In this document: one piece after another, positions 9,692 to 18,003 of the stretch
Numbering within the stretch: position 1 is the first letter of the stretch
Layout of the letters: the number at the start of each line of letters is the position of its first letter
Assembly (NCBI GenBank): GCA_049964655.1
Contig: JBMFXC010000011.1
Span: forward strand, 1 to 46,123
Direction: 5' to 3'
DNA from: JAJZJT01 sp049964655
GTDB taxonomy: Bacteria; Actinomycetota; Acidimicrobiia; Acidimicrobiales; RAAP-2
Length of the DNA: 46,123 nt
Made by a program: the position numbers and the translations under genes
The notes under the pieces: generated by a model
What the model was told of the DNA's origin: nothing
The model's input: only the letters and a program-made list of their open reading frames with translations
Databases searched by the model: none

Positions 9692-10690
9692 CTACCAGCC
9701 GAACGGCCAGAAGAACCCCCCGTTGTGTGTTCCCACCACCGTGAACGGTGTCGACGCCGTCGCCGTGCCTTGCGTCGCCACGATCGGATTGGAGCCGGCG
9801 GTGTCCGAGCTCGTCACCGACAGGAATCCGCCCAACGCTCCCGAGCTGTCGACCGCCGCCGTTCCGGTGGATGCCGGATGCCCACTCGTGAACGCCAACT
9901 GAGCTGCCGTCGTCGGGGACCAGCCAGTGCCGATGACGGCGACCTGAGTACCTGCCGCACCACTGGTCGGCACGGTGACGAGCTGGTGCGGGGCCCCGGT
10001 CAGTCCGTTGACCAGGGCGGCGTGGAAGGTGAGCGACGAGGCGCCGGGAGCCAACGGCAGGCCGGCCAGGATGTTGACCAGGCCGGCGACGAGGCCGGGG
10101 CACGACGACGTCGCCTGGACCGCGGGGACGGCGAAGTCGTTGGCCACGAGCACCCCCGACTCCTCGCCCGTCAGGGCCCCGGTGAACGGTGTCCCGGTCA
10201 GGGAACCGCTGCTCCCCGTCGTCAAACTGGCCACGATCGGTCCGATGGTGCACGAGAACGGACCGACCTGGGCCGTCGTCGACAACGACGAGGTGAGGGT
10301 GGCATTGATGCCGCCAGAGCCGAGCGTCGCCGTGCCAGTGATGGCGCTGTTCGCGCTGAACGTCGTCGGCAAGTCGAGCTTGAGGAAGCCAAGCGACATC
10401 GTCGCCGTCGTCGGAAGGAGCTGCACGTTCTTCTGCGGGAGGACGACGTCGAACACACCGCCTGCCCCCAGCTGGAGCGTGCCGGTGGCCAGACCGGTGA
10501 TGCCGCTGGCCGAGATCCGCTTGCCGATCGTCGCCGTGCCACCCGTCAGTGCCGACGCAGTGGCGATCCCCGGAGTCGCCGCCCCTGCGGGGGGGGCGGC
10601 CACCGCCACCCCGCCCACCACGAGAGCGTACGCACCCACCCCGGTCGTCAGCGCGCACCCCACCCTGATCCATCTTGCTCGCTTGCGCAT
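9692..10690 (-). CDS. Secreted protein of unknown function with an IPT/TIG-like C-terminal segment
   Basis: This 332-residue protein starts at ATG 10690 with MRKRARW. A hydrophobic h-region and an AxA site (PAGAATPG, about residue 38) predict Sec-dependent export. The mature part is Gly/Thr/Ser-rich and likely all beta. Residues about 240-265 (VPTSGAAGTQVAVIGTGWSP) resemble the first strands of an IPT/TIG immunoglobulin-like domain. There is no lipobox, sortase signal or TM anchor. The two Cys of the mature chain (in FSCTIGP and SSCPGL) may form a disulfide. It stands alone behind an AT-rich leader (around 10710-10740). No family name can be given with confidence. Confidence 0.7.
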   Translation of the reverse strand: MRKRARWIRVGCALTTGVGAYALVVGGVAVAAPPAGAATPGIATASALTGGTATIGKRISASGITGLATGTLQLGAGGVFDVVLPQKNVQLLPTTATMSLGFLKLDLPTTFSANSAITGTATLGSGGINATLTSSLSTTAQVGPFSCTIGPIVASLTTGSSGSLTGTPFTGALTGEESGVLVANDFAVPAVQATSSCPGLVAGLVNILAGLPLAPGASSLTFHAALVNGLTGAPHQLVTVPTSGAAGTQVAVIGTGWSPTTAAQLAFTSGHPASTGTAAVDSSGALGGFLSVTSSDTAGSNPIVATQGTATASTPFTVVGTHNGGFFWPFGW

Positions 10691-11112
10691 GACGAATACG
10701 GTGACCGCCCAGTAATAAAACGTCAATCTTGATCTTTTCCAACAGATCCGCTACACGCCAGTGCTGCCGCCAGGTTGGCCCGGTCGTCGCTCGGATTGGC
10801 ACGGAATTGGCCACCGAATGCAGCACCTTTGATACTCCACGTAGTGGGTCTGTGGCGCCACCACCAAGCAGCTCTCGAGACGCGGTGAACCCGCGGTAGT
10901 GAACGCACCGTCGCACGGTGGCGGAACCAGGCCCGGCCTCGAAACCCCACCACGTAGGGGGCTCATGCCCTCGAGTCGCCGCCCTGGCGCAGGTCCGGGC
11001 GTCCTTGGGCCGTTCGGCACTTCCCGCTGCCCGGTATGGGGCACAGGCTGACAGGAGCGAGGGCCCGGGTCCCTGCGGACCTCGGACCCCACGGTGCGGA
11101 AAGGAGTGGAGA
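10691..11112. other. Intergenic region between divergent genes
   Basis: This 422-bp stretch has no convincing gene. An AT-rich patch around 10710-10740 (TAATAAAACGTCAATCTTG) is the likely promoter zone of the minus-strand secreted protein. A small hairpin, GGTCC-CTGC-GGACC, lies near 11070, and an AAGGAG ribosome site at 11101 belongs to the next gene. No riboswitch is recognised. Confidence 0.5.
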
Positions 11113-11436
11113 ATGCCGAAACTACACGAAACCAGCCAGGACACCACGAAGCTTGACGGAGCTGCGGCCGAGCAGGCGCTCCAGGAGTGGCGAGGACGGA
11201 TCGACGAGCTCCGGCTTCAGCTCGACCTGGCGGCGATGGACGTGCGCGACCAGTTGCGCGAGCGGATCGACGTGGCCGAGAACGCCTACCTGGCCGCTCG
11301 GTCAGGTCTGGGCGAGGCCGGCCGGGACACCGCCGATGCGCTCGCCGCGGGCCGCCTCGCCGTCGAACAGCTCCTTCGCGACCTCGAGCGCGCCTACCAG
11401 TCCGCCGAAGCGGTCGTCCGTCGCGCTTCGGACTGA
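11113..11436 (+). CDS. Small all-helical (coiled-coil) protein, phasin-like size and composition
   Basis: This 107-residue soluble protein starts at ATG 11113 after AAGGAGTGGAG. After a short polar N-terminus, residues 17-105 read as nearly unbroken amphipathic helix with heptad-like Leu/Ala spacing. There is no Cys, no signal peptide and no TM segment. The Ala/Glu/Arg-rich composition resembles phasins and other small scaffold helices, but I cannot assign a family. It stands alone on the plus strand, 340 bp before the diiron operon. Codon use matches its neighbours. The function is unknown. Confidence 0.7.
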   Translation: MPKLHETSQDTTKLDGAAAEQALQEWRGRIDELRLQLDLAAMDVRDQLRERIDVAENAYLAARSGLGEAGRDTADALAAGRLAVEQLLRDLERAYQSAEAVVRRASD

Positions 11437-11776
11437 AGCTACCGACGACAGGAGTGCCAGGGGACCTCCAACGGACGCCGGGTCACCGTGCGACTACGGG
11501 TATCCCCGCGCTCCTCAGCCACCGAGAGGGAAGGCTCGCGCTCCGAGCCGTCCGCTGCAACCCGGCTCGGCAGCCCCGGCCGATCGGACCGAGCCGCCAC
11601 TCCGTCCACAATCCGCCGGGCCTGCGTCTGGAGCGGGGGCCTACCGGCGTGGTCAGTCCATCACATGCTTGACAGTTATACATAAAGTGTTTCACTATAC
11701 GAGTAAAGCTTGACGGCAGGAGCGGGGCTCCTTCGGGTGCCTCGCGTTGGTTGGCGGTGGCTGTGGGGGAGGGTGC
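11437..11776 (+). promoter_or_regulatory. Leader region of the diiron operon with an AT-rich palindromic promoter
   Basis: The region is GC-rich until about 11665, then contains a sharp AT-rich island. TTGACA at 11669-11674 matches a sigma-70 -35 box. The inverted repeat TAAAGTG-TTT-CACTATA (11683-11699; 7-bp arms, one mismatch) covers the expected -10 window. GCTTGAC recurs at 11709. A GGGGGAGGG ribosome site precedes the ATG at 11777. A palindrome over the -10 box suggests repression, for example by a TetR-type regulator, but no regulator gene is adjacent. Confidence 0.6.
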
Positions 11777-12886
11777 ATGACGGCTAACGCGCTCGATGTC
11801 GGTTACCTCGAACGCCTGAAGCAAGGGCAGCTCGACCTCGGCTGGCTGCGGGGCCCGACTGGCGAGTGGGGCGTCCACGCTCAGCCGTCCAAAGTGGGCC
11901 TCACGTTGCGGGACATCGCGACGGGGAGCTACGGGCAGGTCCCTGACGTCGCCACCGCCCGCTCCATGGCACCCCGGGGCTCGGCGGTCGATCCCGACAT
12001 GCCCGACCTCGGCTACACCATCAACTCCAAGGCCGAGGTCTGGTCCGACAACGTGATGGAGCTCTACGAAGAGGCCGTCAGCCGCCAGTGGAGCGCGACG
12101 CGCGACATCCCGTGGACCGAGCTCCCCGAGCTCGACCCCGACCTCGAACACGCCATGTCGCAACTGTGCACCGTGCTCTCCGAGGTCGAGATGGTGGCCT
12201 CGGACTTCCCGGCCAAGTGGCTGTGGCGGATCAACCACCAGTTCGTGGAAGCCAAGATGTTCCTCTGCACGCAGTGCATGGACGAGGCCCGGCACACCGA
12301 GGTCTTCCGGAAGCGGGCTCTGGCCAACGGAGGCGGGCTGGGGCAAGCCAAGTCGGTGGTCGAGCGCTTTCTCGCCCTCATCCTCGACGCCCAAAGCTAC
12401 GACGAGGGCTCGGCGCTCATGCACCTGCTCGGCGAGGGCATCGTGCTCTCGCTCTTCCGGGCAGGCGAGCTCATCGCCCCCTCCCCCGTCGAAAAGCGGA
12501 TCTTCCGCCTCTGCATGCAGGACGAAGCGCGCCACGTCGCCTACGGAACCATGCACCTCCGCTTTCGCCTGAACGAGGACCCGTCACTCGCCGAGGACTA
12601 CCACGCCTACCTCGATCGGGGCGAGGACATCATCTCGATGTTGTTCTCGACTCCCGAAGTCGTCGAGCCCACCGCCATCCTGCTCGCCGGCAGCGTCGAG
12701 GCGGCCACCCAGATGGGGGCCAGCGGCAGCGACGTGGTGCGGCGACAGATCATCGAGGAGTACTTCCAGCGGTGTGAGCACGCCGGCCTCCCCCGGCGCC
12801 ATCGGACCAAGCTGCCCGCGGTGCTGCTCGAAGGCAGCGACGTGGTCGGTTCCGGCGCCGGCACTGGCGTGCGGACAGGGGCATGA
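11777..12886 (+). CDS. Ferritin-like diiron protein (putative oxygenase)
   Basis: This 369-residue protein has a four-helix ferritin-like core with a full set of candidate metal ligands: E136 or E138 (LSEVEM), E170 and H173 (DEARH), E220 (LLGEG), and E250 and H253 (DEARH). The two ExxH motifs about 80 residues apart are the diiron signature of ribonucleotide reductase R2-like, AurF-like and MiaE-like proteins. WSATRDIPW around 105-113 occurs in uncharacterised actinobacterial members, as I recall. There is no signal peptide. It leads a tight three-gene operon with an SCP2-like protein and a ferredoxin, which suggests an oxygenation with its own substrate carrier and electron donor. The reaction itself is unknown. 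Confidence 0.82.
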   Translation: MTANALDVGYLERLKQGQLDLGWLRGPTGEWGVHAQPSKVGLTLRDIATGSYGQVPDVATARSMAPRGSAVDPDMPDLGYTINSKAEVWSDNVMELYEEAVSRQWSATRDIPWTELPELDPDLEHAMSQLCTVLSEVEMVASDFPAKWLWRINHQFVEAKMFLCTQCMDEARHTEVFRKRALANGGGLGQAKSVVERFLALILDAQSYDEGSALMHLLGEGIVLSLFRAGELIAPSPVEKRIFRLCMQDEARHVAYGTMHLRFRLNEDPSLAEDYHAYLDRGEDIISMLFSTPEVVEPTAILLAGSVEAATQMGASGSDVVRRQIIEEYFQRCEHAGLPRRHRTKLPAVLLEGSDVVGSGAGTGVRTGA

Positions 12887-12892
12887 GCTGAC

Positions 12893-13384
12893 ATGGCCAC
12901 GACCACTTCCGACCTGCCGGCCCTGGGTGCCGACGACGGGCCAGACGCCTGGTTCGAGGCGCTGGCGGACGTCGCTCAAGGCGAGGCCGAACGGCTGGCC
13001 GCGCTGGGCATGGCCGACTTCCGGCTCCTCATCGAGGTCACCTCGGAGACGGACACCGCCCGGTACGGCGTCGTCCTGGACGGCTACGACATCACGGTCA
13101 CCCACCGGCTCGGCCCGCAAGAGGTCTCGTCATTCGACGCGGTGCTGCGCGGCGAGACGGCATCGTGGCAGGAGCTGGTGGAGAACATCCTCGCCAACGA
13201 CGGCGCCGACATCTCCCACTCACTCAATGCCCTGAGCATCGCCGGATGGCCGCTCCAGCTCTCGTCGGACGACCCGGTGGGGCGAGACAAGTTCTTCCGC
13301 TACGCCGAGACGCTCCAGGCCCTCTTCGACGGGATCGGCCGCGTGCGGTCCAGCAGAGACGCCACGACAGGACAAGAGGCGTGA
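12893..13384 (+). CDS. SCP2-like (sterol carrier) protein
   Basis: This 163-residue soluble protein starts at ATG 12893, six bases after the diiron gene stop. The core resembles SCP2 sterol/lipid-binding domains: alternating hydrophobic strands (RYGVVLDGYDITVTHRL), then FDAVLRGETASWQELVENI, then a C-terminal helical section with WPLQLSSDDPVGRDKFFRYAE. In that fold, lipids or acyl-CoAs bind in a hydrophobic tunnel. Its place between an oxygenase-like protein and a ferredoxin suggests that it presents a hydrophobic substrate. Similarity is moderate, so a function other than lipid binding is possible. Its stop overlaps the next start by one base (TGATG). Confidence 0.65.
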   Translation: MATTTSDLPALGADDGPDAWFEALADVAQGEAERLAALGMADFRLLIEVTSETDTARYGVVLDGYDITVTHRLGPQEVSSFDAVLRGETASWQELVENILANDGADISHSLNALSIAGWPLQLSSDDPVGRDKFFRYAETLQALFDGIGRVRSSRDATTGQEA

Positions 13385-13794
13385 TGGCCGTCGCCGTCAC
13401 CGCCGAGTGCTTCGGCTGCGGCGTGTGCGAGGCATCCTGCCCGCACCGGGCTATCAGCCAAGCCCCGTCGTTCCCGGTCACCTACGTCGTCGATCCACTG
13501 GGGTGCAACGACTGTGGGGCCTGTGTCCCGCTGTGCCCCGTCGAGGCCATCGTCGACGACGGCACCTGGGCCGTGTGCCACGGCAGAGGCTGCCCGCTCA
13601 TCTCGCACCGTTATGCCGACGTGACCTGCACCGAGGGCGACCCCGACGTGGCCTGCCCCACGTGTGGAGGCCCGCGGTGGACTCGCGCCGGTGCAACCTG
13701 GTGGTGCCCGACGTGCGACCGCCCCGGAGGCGTAGCGGGTGCCCGTTGCCCGAAGGCCCGGCGGGCCGCCGTTTTGGCCCGTGGAGACGCCTGA
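13384..13794 (+). CDS. 2[4Fe-4S] ferredoxin fused to a C-terminal zinc-ribbon
   Basis: This 136-residue protein has two classic cluster motifs, C9-C12-C15-C19P and C41-C44-C47-C51P, each CxxCxxCxxxCP, giving a low-potential bacterial-type ferredoxin fold. A second part follows: a C65/C70 pair (CHGRGC), C82, and then C91xxC94 and C108xxC111, which look like a rubredoxin/zinc-ribbon knuckle pair 13 residues apart. C122 lies near the basic end. Ordinary 2[4Fe-4S] ferredoxins end near residue 60-80, so the extra 70 residues are unusual. It is translationally coupled to the SCP2 gene. The likely role is electron supply to the diiron protein, inferred from the operon. Confidence 0.85.
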   Translation: MAVAVTAECFGCGVCEASCPHRAISQAPSFPVTYVVDPLGCNDCGACVPLCPVEAIVDDGTWAVCHGRGCPLISHRYADVTCTEGDPDVACPTCGGPRWTRAGATWWCPTCDRPGGVAGARCPKARRAAVLARGDA

Positions 13795-13849
13795 CAGATC
13801 GTCGGCTCCAGCGGGCCACCCCCGCTCGCGGGAACCGGACGACAGCCTC

Positions 13850-13887
13850 GTCCCCGGGGTCGAGACACCCCCCTCGACCCCAGGGAC
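13850..13887. terminator. Bidirectional hairpin terminator
   Basis: A 15-bp stem with one mismatch (13850-13864 with 13873-13887) has an 8-nt loop, ACACCCCC. It lies 55 bp after the ferredoxin stop and faces the convergent MFS gene. There is no U-tract. Confidence 0.8.
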
Positions 13888-14001
13888 GGGGCCCTGATGA
13901 CCGTTATGCCCGGCCCCCGCCACCTCTATGTGGCACGGGCTCGCCGCCCCTTCGACCCCCCGATGCGGCAGAACGACTCCTACCGACGGCGCCCGTCGAG
14001 C

Positions 14002-15351
14002 TCAGCTCGCAGTGCGATGCGAGAGGTAGACCGCCAGCTCCACGAAGGTCAGCACCACGACCGGCACGAGGACGGCCAGCATCATCCCCTGGTATCCGAC
14101 GGTCGGCACGATGGCACCGAGCGCCAGCGGCACCACGACCGACGACAGGTTCGTGCTCCCGAGGAGCGTGGCGTTCGCCCGAGGCAGCGCCTCGATCGGC
14201 GTCGCCTCGGCCACCAGGGCGAGGGCGAGCGGAAAGGTCAGCCCGTGGGGGATGCCGAGCACGCCCATGGCCACGAGGAGGAGGGCGAGCCCGTGGCCGG
14301 TGCCGATCAGCGCGAGCCCGGTAACGGTCAGGGCAGCAGAGAGCCACAGCAAGGCGTGCTTGGCAGTGATCGGTGACCGCCACGCCACGGAAGCCCGGGC
14401 GAGGAACGAGCACACGAAGAAGACGGTGAACCCGAGCTCGGCCTGGGCGGCCGTGACCCCGAAGCCGCGCCGGGCCACCAGAGCGCCGAAGACGGTGATC
14501 CCCGAGAAAGGCACGTTGTAGAGCAACTGGGCCACCATCGCGGTGCGACCGGCACGGGAAGCGAACAGGCCGGGCTGCCTGGCCGGCTCAGGTCCGGACC
14601 CGTCGCTCGCTTCCACGGAAACGTCGCCGACCACATCCACGTTCACCGTCGTCGCTTCGACCTTGGCCTCTTGTGTCGTCGGAGCGGCTTGGTCTCCGGA
14701 CGCCGCCGGTCCAGCCCGACGCCTTCTCCGCCGGGCGTTCACCAGGACGGCCACCGCCACCAGGGGAAAGACGGTGAAGACGACATAGGGGACGCGGACG
14801 TCTTGGTGGGCGATCCCGAGGACCACGGTCTCGAGGAAGGGGCCGACGGCGAGGCTCACGCTCAGGGTGACCGTATAGAGGGCGATGACCCGCTCGCGCT
14901 CTGCACCTGCTGCCGACGCGATGGCATTGAGGAGGCCCGGCATCGCGACCCCGCTGACCACCCCGAGGAGCACCGCCCCGACGGCCAGCACGCCGAAGGA
15001 CGGCGCCACGGCCAACACCAGGAGCGAGACGACCAGCCCCGCCATGGACCACATGGCCGAGGCGGCGGCCCGGTGGTGGGGCACCCGTCGGGAGAACAGC
15101 AGGGTGACCAGAGTCCCGACCAACCCGACCCCGGCTCCCAGCACGCCGATCTCCGTTGCAGACACGTGGACCGCCTCGCCGGCGAGAAGCGAGAGGGTCG
15201 TCGACGCCATGTTCTGGGTCATCCGGAACAGAGCGGTGGCAACGAGCAGCGCGACGAGCAGCCATCGCCCTGCGGTCGACCGAGGAAACCTCCGGTGCCG
15301 ACCGGTCGGTGGAGAGGGCGTCGGCACTGACTCGACCCTACCGACCCCCAT
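14002..15351 (-). CDS. Major facilitator superfamily transporter
   Basis: This 449-residue protein has 12 predicted membrane helices in two halves. They are joined by a polar central loop (about 215-265) rich in Gln, Glu and Val. The loop after helix 2 contains FSRRVPHHR, in the position of the MFS motif A. Sequence features such as GIPHGLTFPLALALVAE and LPRANATLLGSTNLSS resemble drug- or metabolite-efflux members. The start at ATG 15351 is preferred to a TTG twelve codons upstream. The gene stands alone, convergent with the ferredoxin operon and separated from it by a strong hairpin. The substrate is not predictable. Confidence 0.85.
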   Translation of the reverse strand: MGVGRVESVPTPSPPTGRHRRFPRSTAGRWLLVALLVATALFRMTQNMASTTLSLLAGEAVHVSATEIGVLGAGVGLVGTLVTLLFSRRVPHHRAAASAMWSMAGLVVSLLVLAVAPSFGVLAVGAVLLGVVSGVAMPGLLNAIASAAGAERERVIALYTVTLSVSLAVGPFLETVVLGIAHQDVRVPYVVFTVFPLVAVAVLVNARRRRRRAGPAASGDQAAPTTQEAKVEATTVNVDVVGDVSVEASDGSGPEPARQPGLFASRAGRTAMVAQLLYNVPFSGITVFGALVARRGFGVTAAQAELGFTVFFVCSFLARASVAWRSPITAKHALLWLSAALTVTGLALIGTGHGLALLLVAMGVLGIPHGLTFPLALALVAEATPIEALPRANATLLGSTNLSSVVVPLALGAIVPTVGYQGMMLAVLVPVVVLTFVELAVYLSHRTAS

Positions 15352-15624
15352 CCCGACCGGCCAGATGGCCAATCTCGCCCTGGGCAACGACGAGGCGACG
15401 ACCGAGGGGTACCGCCCGGTCGCTGGACCGCAGAGTCGTCGCGACGCGCCTTGGAGCCCGTCGGTGGCATCCCGGACGGCCGGTACCGCCTCCGGGAGGA
15501 CCCGCGGGTCGGTCCGAGGGAAGCCGGGCCTGGGTGACGAGAGCCAACACAGTCCGGTGGGCCGGCTACTTCGTCGAGGGTCCGTGCCGGGCGCTGGCTG
15601 TCGGAACCGGGAGCGATCCCCGGG

Positions 15625-16620
15625 TCAGCCCCCCTGTCCCCCCAGCTCGAACACGCGCCGGGGGACGTCGACCAGCATCGTGGTCAGTTGCTCCTCGGTC
15701 ACGCCGTGCGCACGCAGGTACGGCAGGACGTCGTTCTCGATGTGGAAGTAGTTCCACTGAGGCAGGAAGGCGAGGACGTTCGGATCGATCCAGTCGATGT
15801 AGCAGGCGGCATCCTGGGACAGGACCATCTGGTCGGCGAAGCCGCGCCGGCACAGCTCGACGACGACGTCGGCACGCGCCTCGAAGGTCGTGTCGAGGTT
15901 GATCCCGAAGCGGTCCATGCCGAGGACGAACCCCGCCTCGGCCAGCTCGGTCAGGTGGTCGGCGTCGGTCGTGTCGCCGCTATGGCCGAGCACGACCCGA
16001 TGCGGGTCGACGCCTTCCTCCGCGCACAGCACACGCTGCACGTCGAGCCCAGTGCGGTGGCCGGGATGGGTGTGCACCGTGACGGGCGTCCCGGTGCGGT
16101 GGTGGGCCGACGCCACGGCACGCATCACCCGTTCGACGCCCTCGGTCATCCCCTGGGCGTCGATGGCGCACTTGAGCATGCCGGCCTTGACCCCGGTGCC
16201 GGTGATCCCCTCCTCGATGTCGGCCACGAAGAGGTCGACCATGGGATCGGGCACCTCGGTGCCAAGGGCGGCATTCAGCGCCGGCCCACGGTGGTGGAAG
16301 AAGAACGGCACCGAGTCGTAGGTGTAGCAGCCGGTGGCGACCACGATGTTGAGCTCGGGAACCGCCTCGGCAACCCGCACGACCCTCGGCAGGTACCGAC
16401 CAAGGCCCACCACCGTCGGATCGACGATGGTGCGGACCCCCTGGGCGGCCAGCGCTCGGAGCTTGTCCACGGCGTCGGCCACCCGAGCGTCTTCGTCCCC
16501 CCACTCACCGGGGTAGTTCTGTTGGACGTCCGCAGTGAGCACGAAGATGTGCTCGTGCATGTAGGTGCGTCCGAGCTCGGCAGTGTCCACCGGGCCTCGG
16601 ACCGTCTCTACCTGGGCCAC
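15625..16620 (-). CDS. Phosphotriesterase-family metal-dependent hydrolase
   Basis: This 331-residue protein folds as an amidohydrolase TIM barrel with all expected binuclear-metal ligands: H22 and H24 (MHEH), K150 as the carboxylated lysine (AGMLKCA), H183 (VTVHTHPG), H213 (LGHSGDT) and D270 (LSQDAA). GTG 16620 is chosen as start because AGGGGAG lies upstream and the conserved region begins at once. A longer frame has no support. Family members include organophosphate hydrolases, lactonases and uncharacterised esterases, and the true substrate is probably a lactone or ester. It is 70 bp downstream of a DUF2236 oxygenase gene on the same strand, possibly in one unit. Confidence 0.92.
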   Translation of the reverse strand: MAQVETVRGPVDTAELGRTYMHEHIFVLTADVQQNYPGEWGDEDARVADAVDKLRALAAQGVRTIVDPTVVGLGRYLPRVVRVAEAVPELNIVVATGCYTYDSVPFFFHHRGPALNAALGTEVPDPMVDLFVADIEEGITGTGVKAGMLKCAIDAQGMTEGVERVMRAVASAHHRTGTPVTVHTHPGHRTGLDVQRVLCAEEGVDPHRVVLGHSGDTTDADHLTELAEAGFVLGMDRFGINLDTTFEARADVVVELCRRGFADQMVLSQDAACYIDWIDPNVLAFLPQWNYFHIENDVLPYLRAHGVTEEQLTTMLVDVPRRVFELGGQGG

Positions 16621-16690
16621 GATCGGCTCCCCTCTTCTCTGTGTCTCTCTGCTCTCTCTGTTCTGCACTCTCGGGGCACCTTCGGCGGCG

Positions 16691-17650
16691 TCATGCCACC
16701 GAGACCGCGGCGGCCGAACAGCGTCTGAGCGACCGTTCGACGAGCTCGTTCGGACCGAGCGCCCACCGCAATGTCCGGCACAGGGCATGAGCCCGCATCC
16801 GGTTCGCCACGAGCACCGGCCACGGTTGCCACAGTCCGGCCAGAACAGCGGCCCAGTCCGGCATGATCGACACGGCGGATCCGGCGAACGCCGCGTAGCC
16901 CATCCGTTCGCCGGGATTGGTGGACTTGGGCTCGAGGATGAAGCGGATGGCATGTCGGGCTTGGTCGCCGACGGCCAGTTCACCGCGGAGCTCGGCGAAG
17001 CACCGGGCCACCGATTCGGCATCCTCCGGTACGGCGGTCGCGCCGAGCTTCCGTGCCACTACGGCAACCTCGGCGAAGTACCGGTCGACCTCGGCCGGTG
17101 CAAGGGGCTTCGGACCGAAGAGCTGATAGGCACGGAGGAACTGGGCATGCTCGGCAACGTGGACCCAGCGCAACAGCGTCGGGTCCGACGCCCGGTACGA
17201 AACCCCGTCAGGACGCGTCCCGACCACCCGACGGTGGACCCGGCGCACGTTGTCGATGAGTGCCTCGGCGGTGAGTGTCGAGCCAAAGGTCGTCCCCGCC
17301 ACGAAAGTACCCGTCCGCCGCAGCCGGCCGGCGGGATCGTGCTCGTAGACCGAGTGGTCGGCCACACCGGCCATGGCTCCCGGGTGCAAGAGCTGGACCA
17401 ACAGCGAGGAGACCCCACCGACCAGCATCGAGGGCGTGTCTGCGTGGACCCGCCAGGTCACCGACTCGGGTCCGAAGAGACCGGGGTCACCAGGCCGATC
17501 ATCGAAGGAAGCTCTGGGCTCGCCCAGCGAACGTCTCAGCGGAGCAGCAAGCACCGTGCGAAGTGCCGCGAGGACTTCGTCGACCGCGGGTCCGACCGCG
17601 AGCTCGGCGACCGAGCTGACCATCGGTACCCGCACCGGGCACCGAGCCAT
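16691..17650 (-). CDS. DUF2236 (MpaB/latex-clearing-protein-like) oxygenase family protein
   Basis: This 319-residue protein starts at ATG 17650 after GGAGGTGG. Family-typical motifs are present: SLLVQLLHPGAMAGVADHS near residue 85, GTTFGS near 120, a WVHVAEH segment near 160, and MPDWAAVLAG toward the C-terminus. DUF2236 proteins are helical b-type heme enzymes related to rubber oxygenase Lcp and fungal MpaB. The histidines in LLHPG and WVH are candidate heme ligands. There is no signal peptide, so it is probably cytoplasmic. It lies directly upstream of the phosphotriesterase-family gene. The substrate is unknown. Confidence 0.88.
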   Translation of the reverse strand: MARCPVRVPMVSSVAELAVGPAVDEVLAALRTVLAAPLRRSLGEPRASFDDRPGDPGLFGPESVTWRVHADTPSMLVGGVSSLLVQLLHPGAMAGVADHSVYEHDPAGRLRRTGTFVAGTTFGSTLTAEALIDNVRRVHRRVVGTRPDGVSYRASDPTLLRWVHVAEHAQFLRAYQLFGPKPLAPAEVDRYFAEVAVVARKLGATAVPEDAESVARCFAELRGELAVGDQARHAIRFILEPKSTNPGERMGYAAFAGSAVSIMPDWAAVLAGLWQPWPVLVANRMRAHALCRTLRWALGPNELVERSLRRCSAAAVSVA

Positions 17651-18003
17651 GGCACCACCTCCGTCCCGGGTCGGCGCCCATCGGCCCGCAGAGTACCGGC
17701 GGCACCCAATCGGGTCGGCGGATCGACCACTGCGGGGTCGACGCTACCAGCGTGCTCGCCACAAGCGGGGTCCGCACGGTGCTCGTGGCTCGGCTACTGC
17801 GCATCGATGGTCGTGGACCGTGCCACAGGCCGATCCACCGGGACGCGCTGACGTGGGACCGAGGACCCCAACGTCAGCCGGGCACGGAGGGGCCGGAGCC
17901 ACGCTGACCGCAGATTACCCGGCAGGCACTTCATTCGGCGTACCCTGGTGACGAGGTAATAGGGGTCCGTGCCACGCGGGCGGGCATAGAGATCGGTACA
18001 GGC
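17651..18003. promoter_or_regulatory. Divergent intergenic region with a hairpin-forming inverted repeat
   Basis: This 353-bp gap lies between the divergent DUF2236 gene and the repeat protein. GCTGACGT (17847-17854) pairs with ACGTCAGC (17871-17878), with GGG/CCC continuing inside after a one-base bulge. It could be an operator or an RNA hairpin. I see no gene here. Confidence 0.55.
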
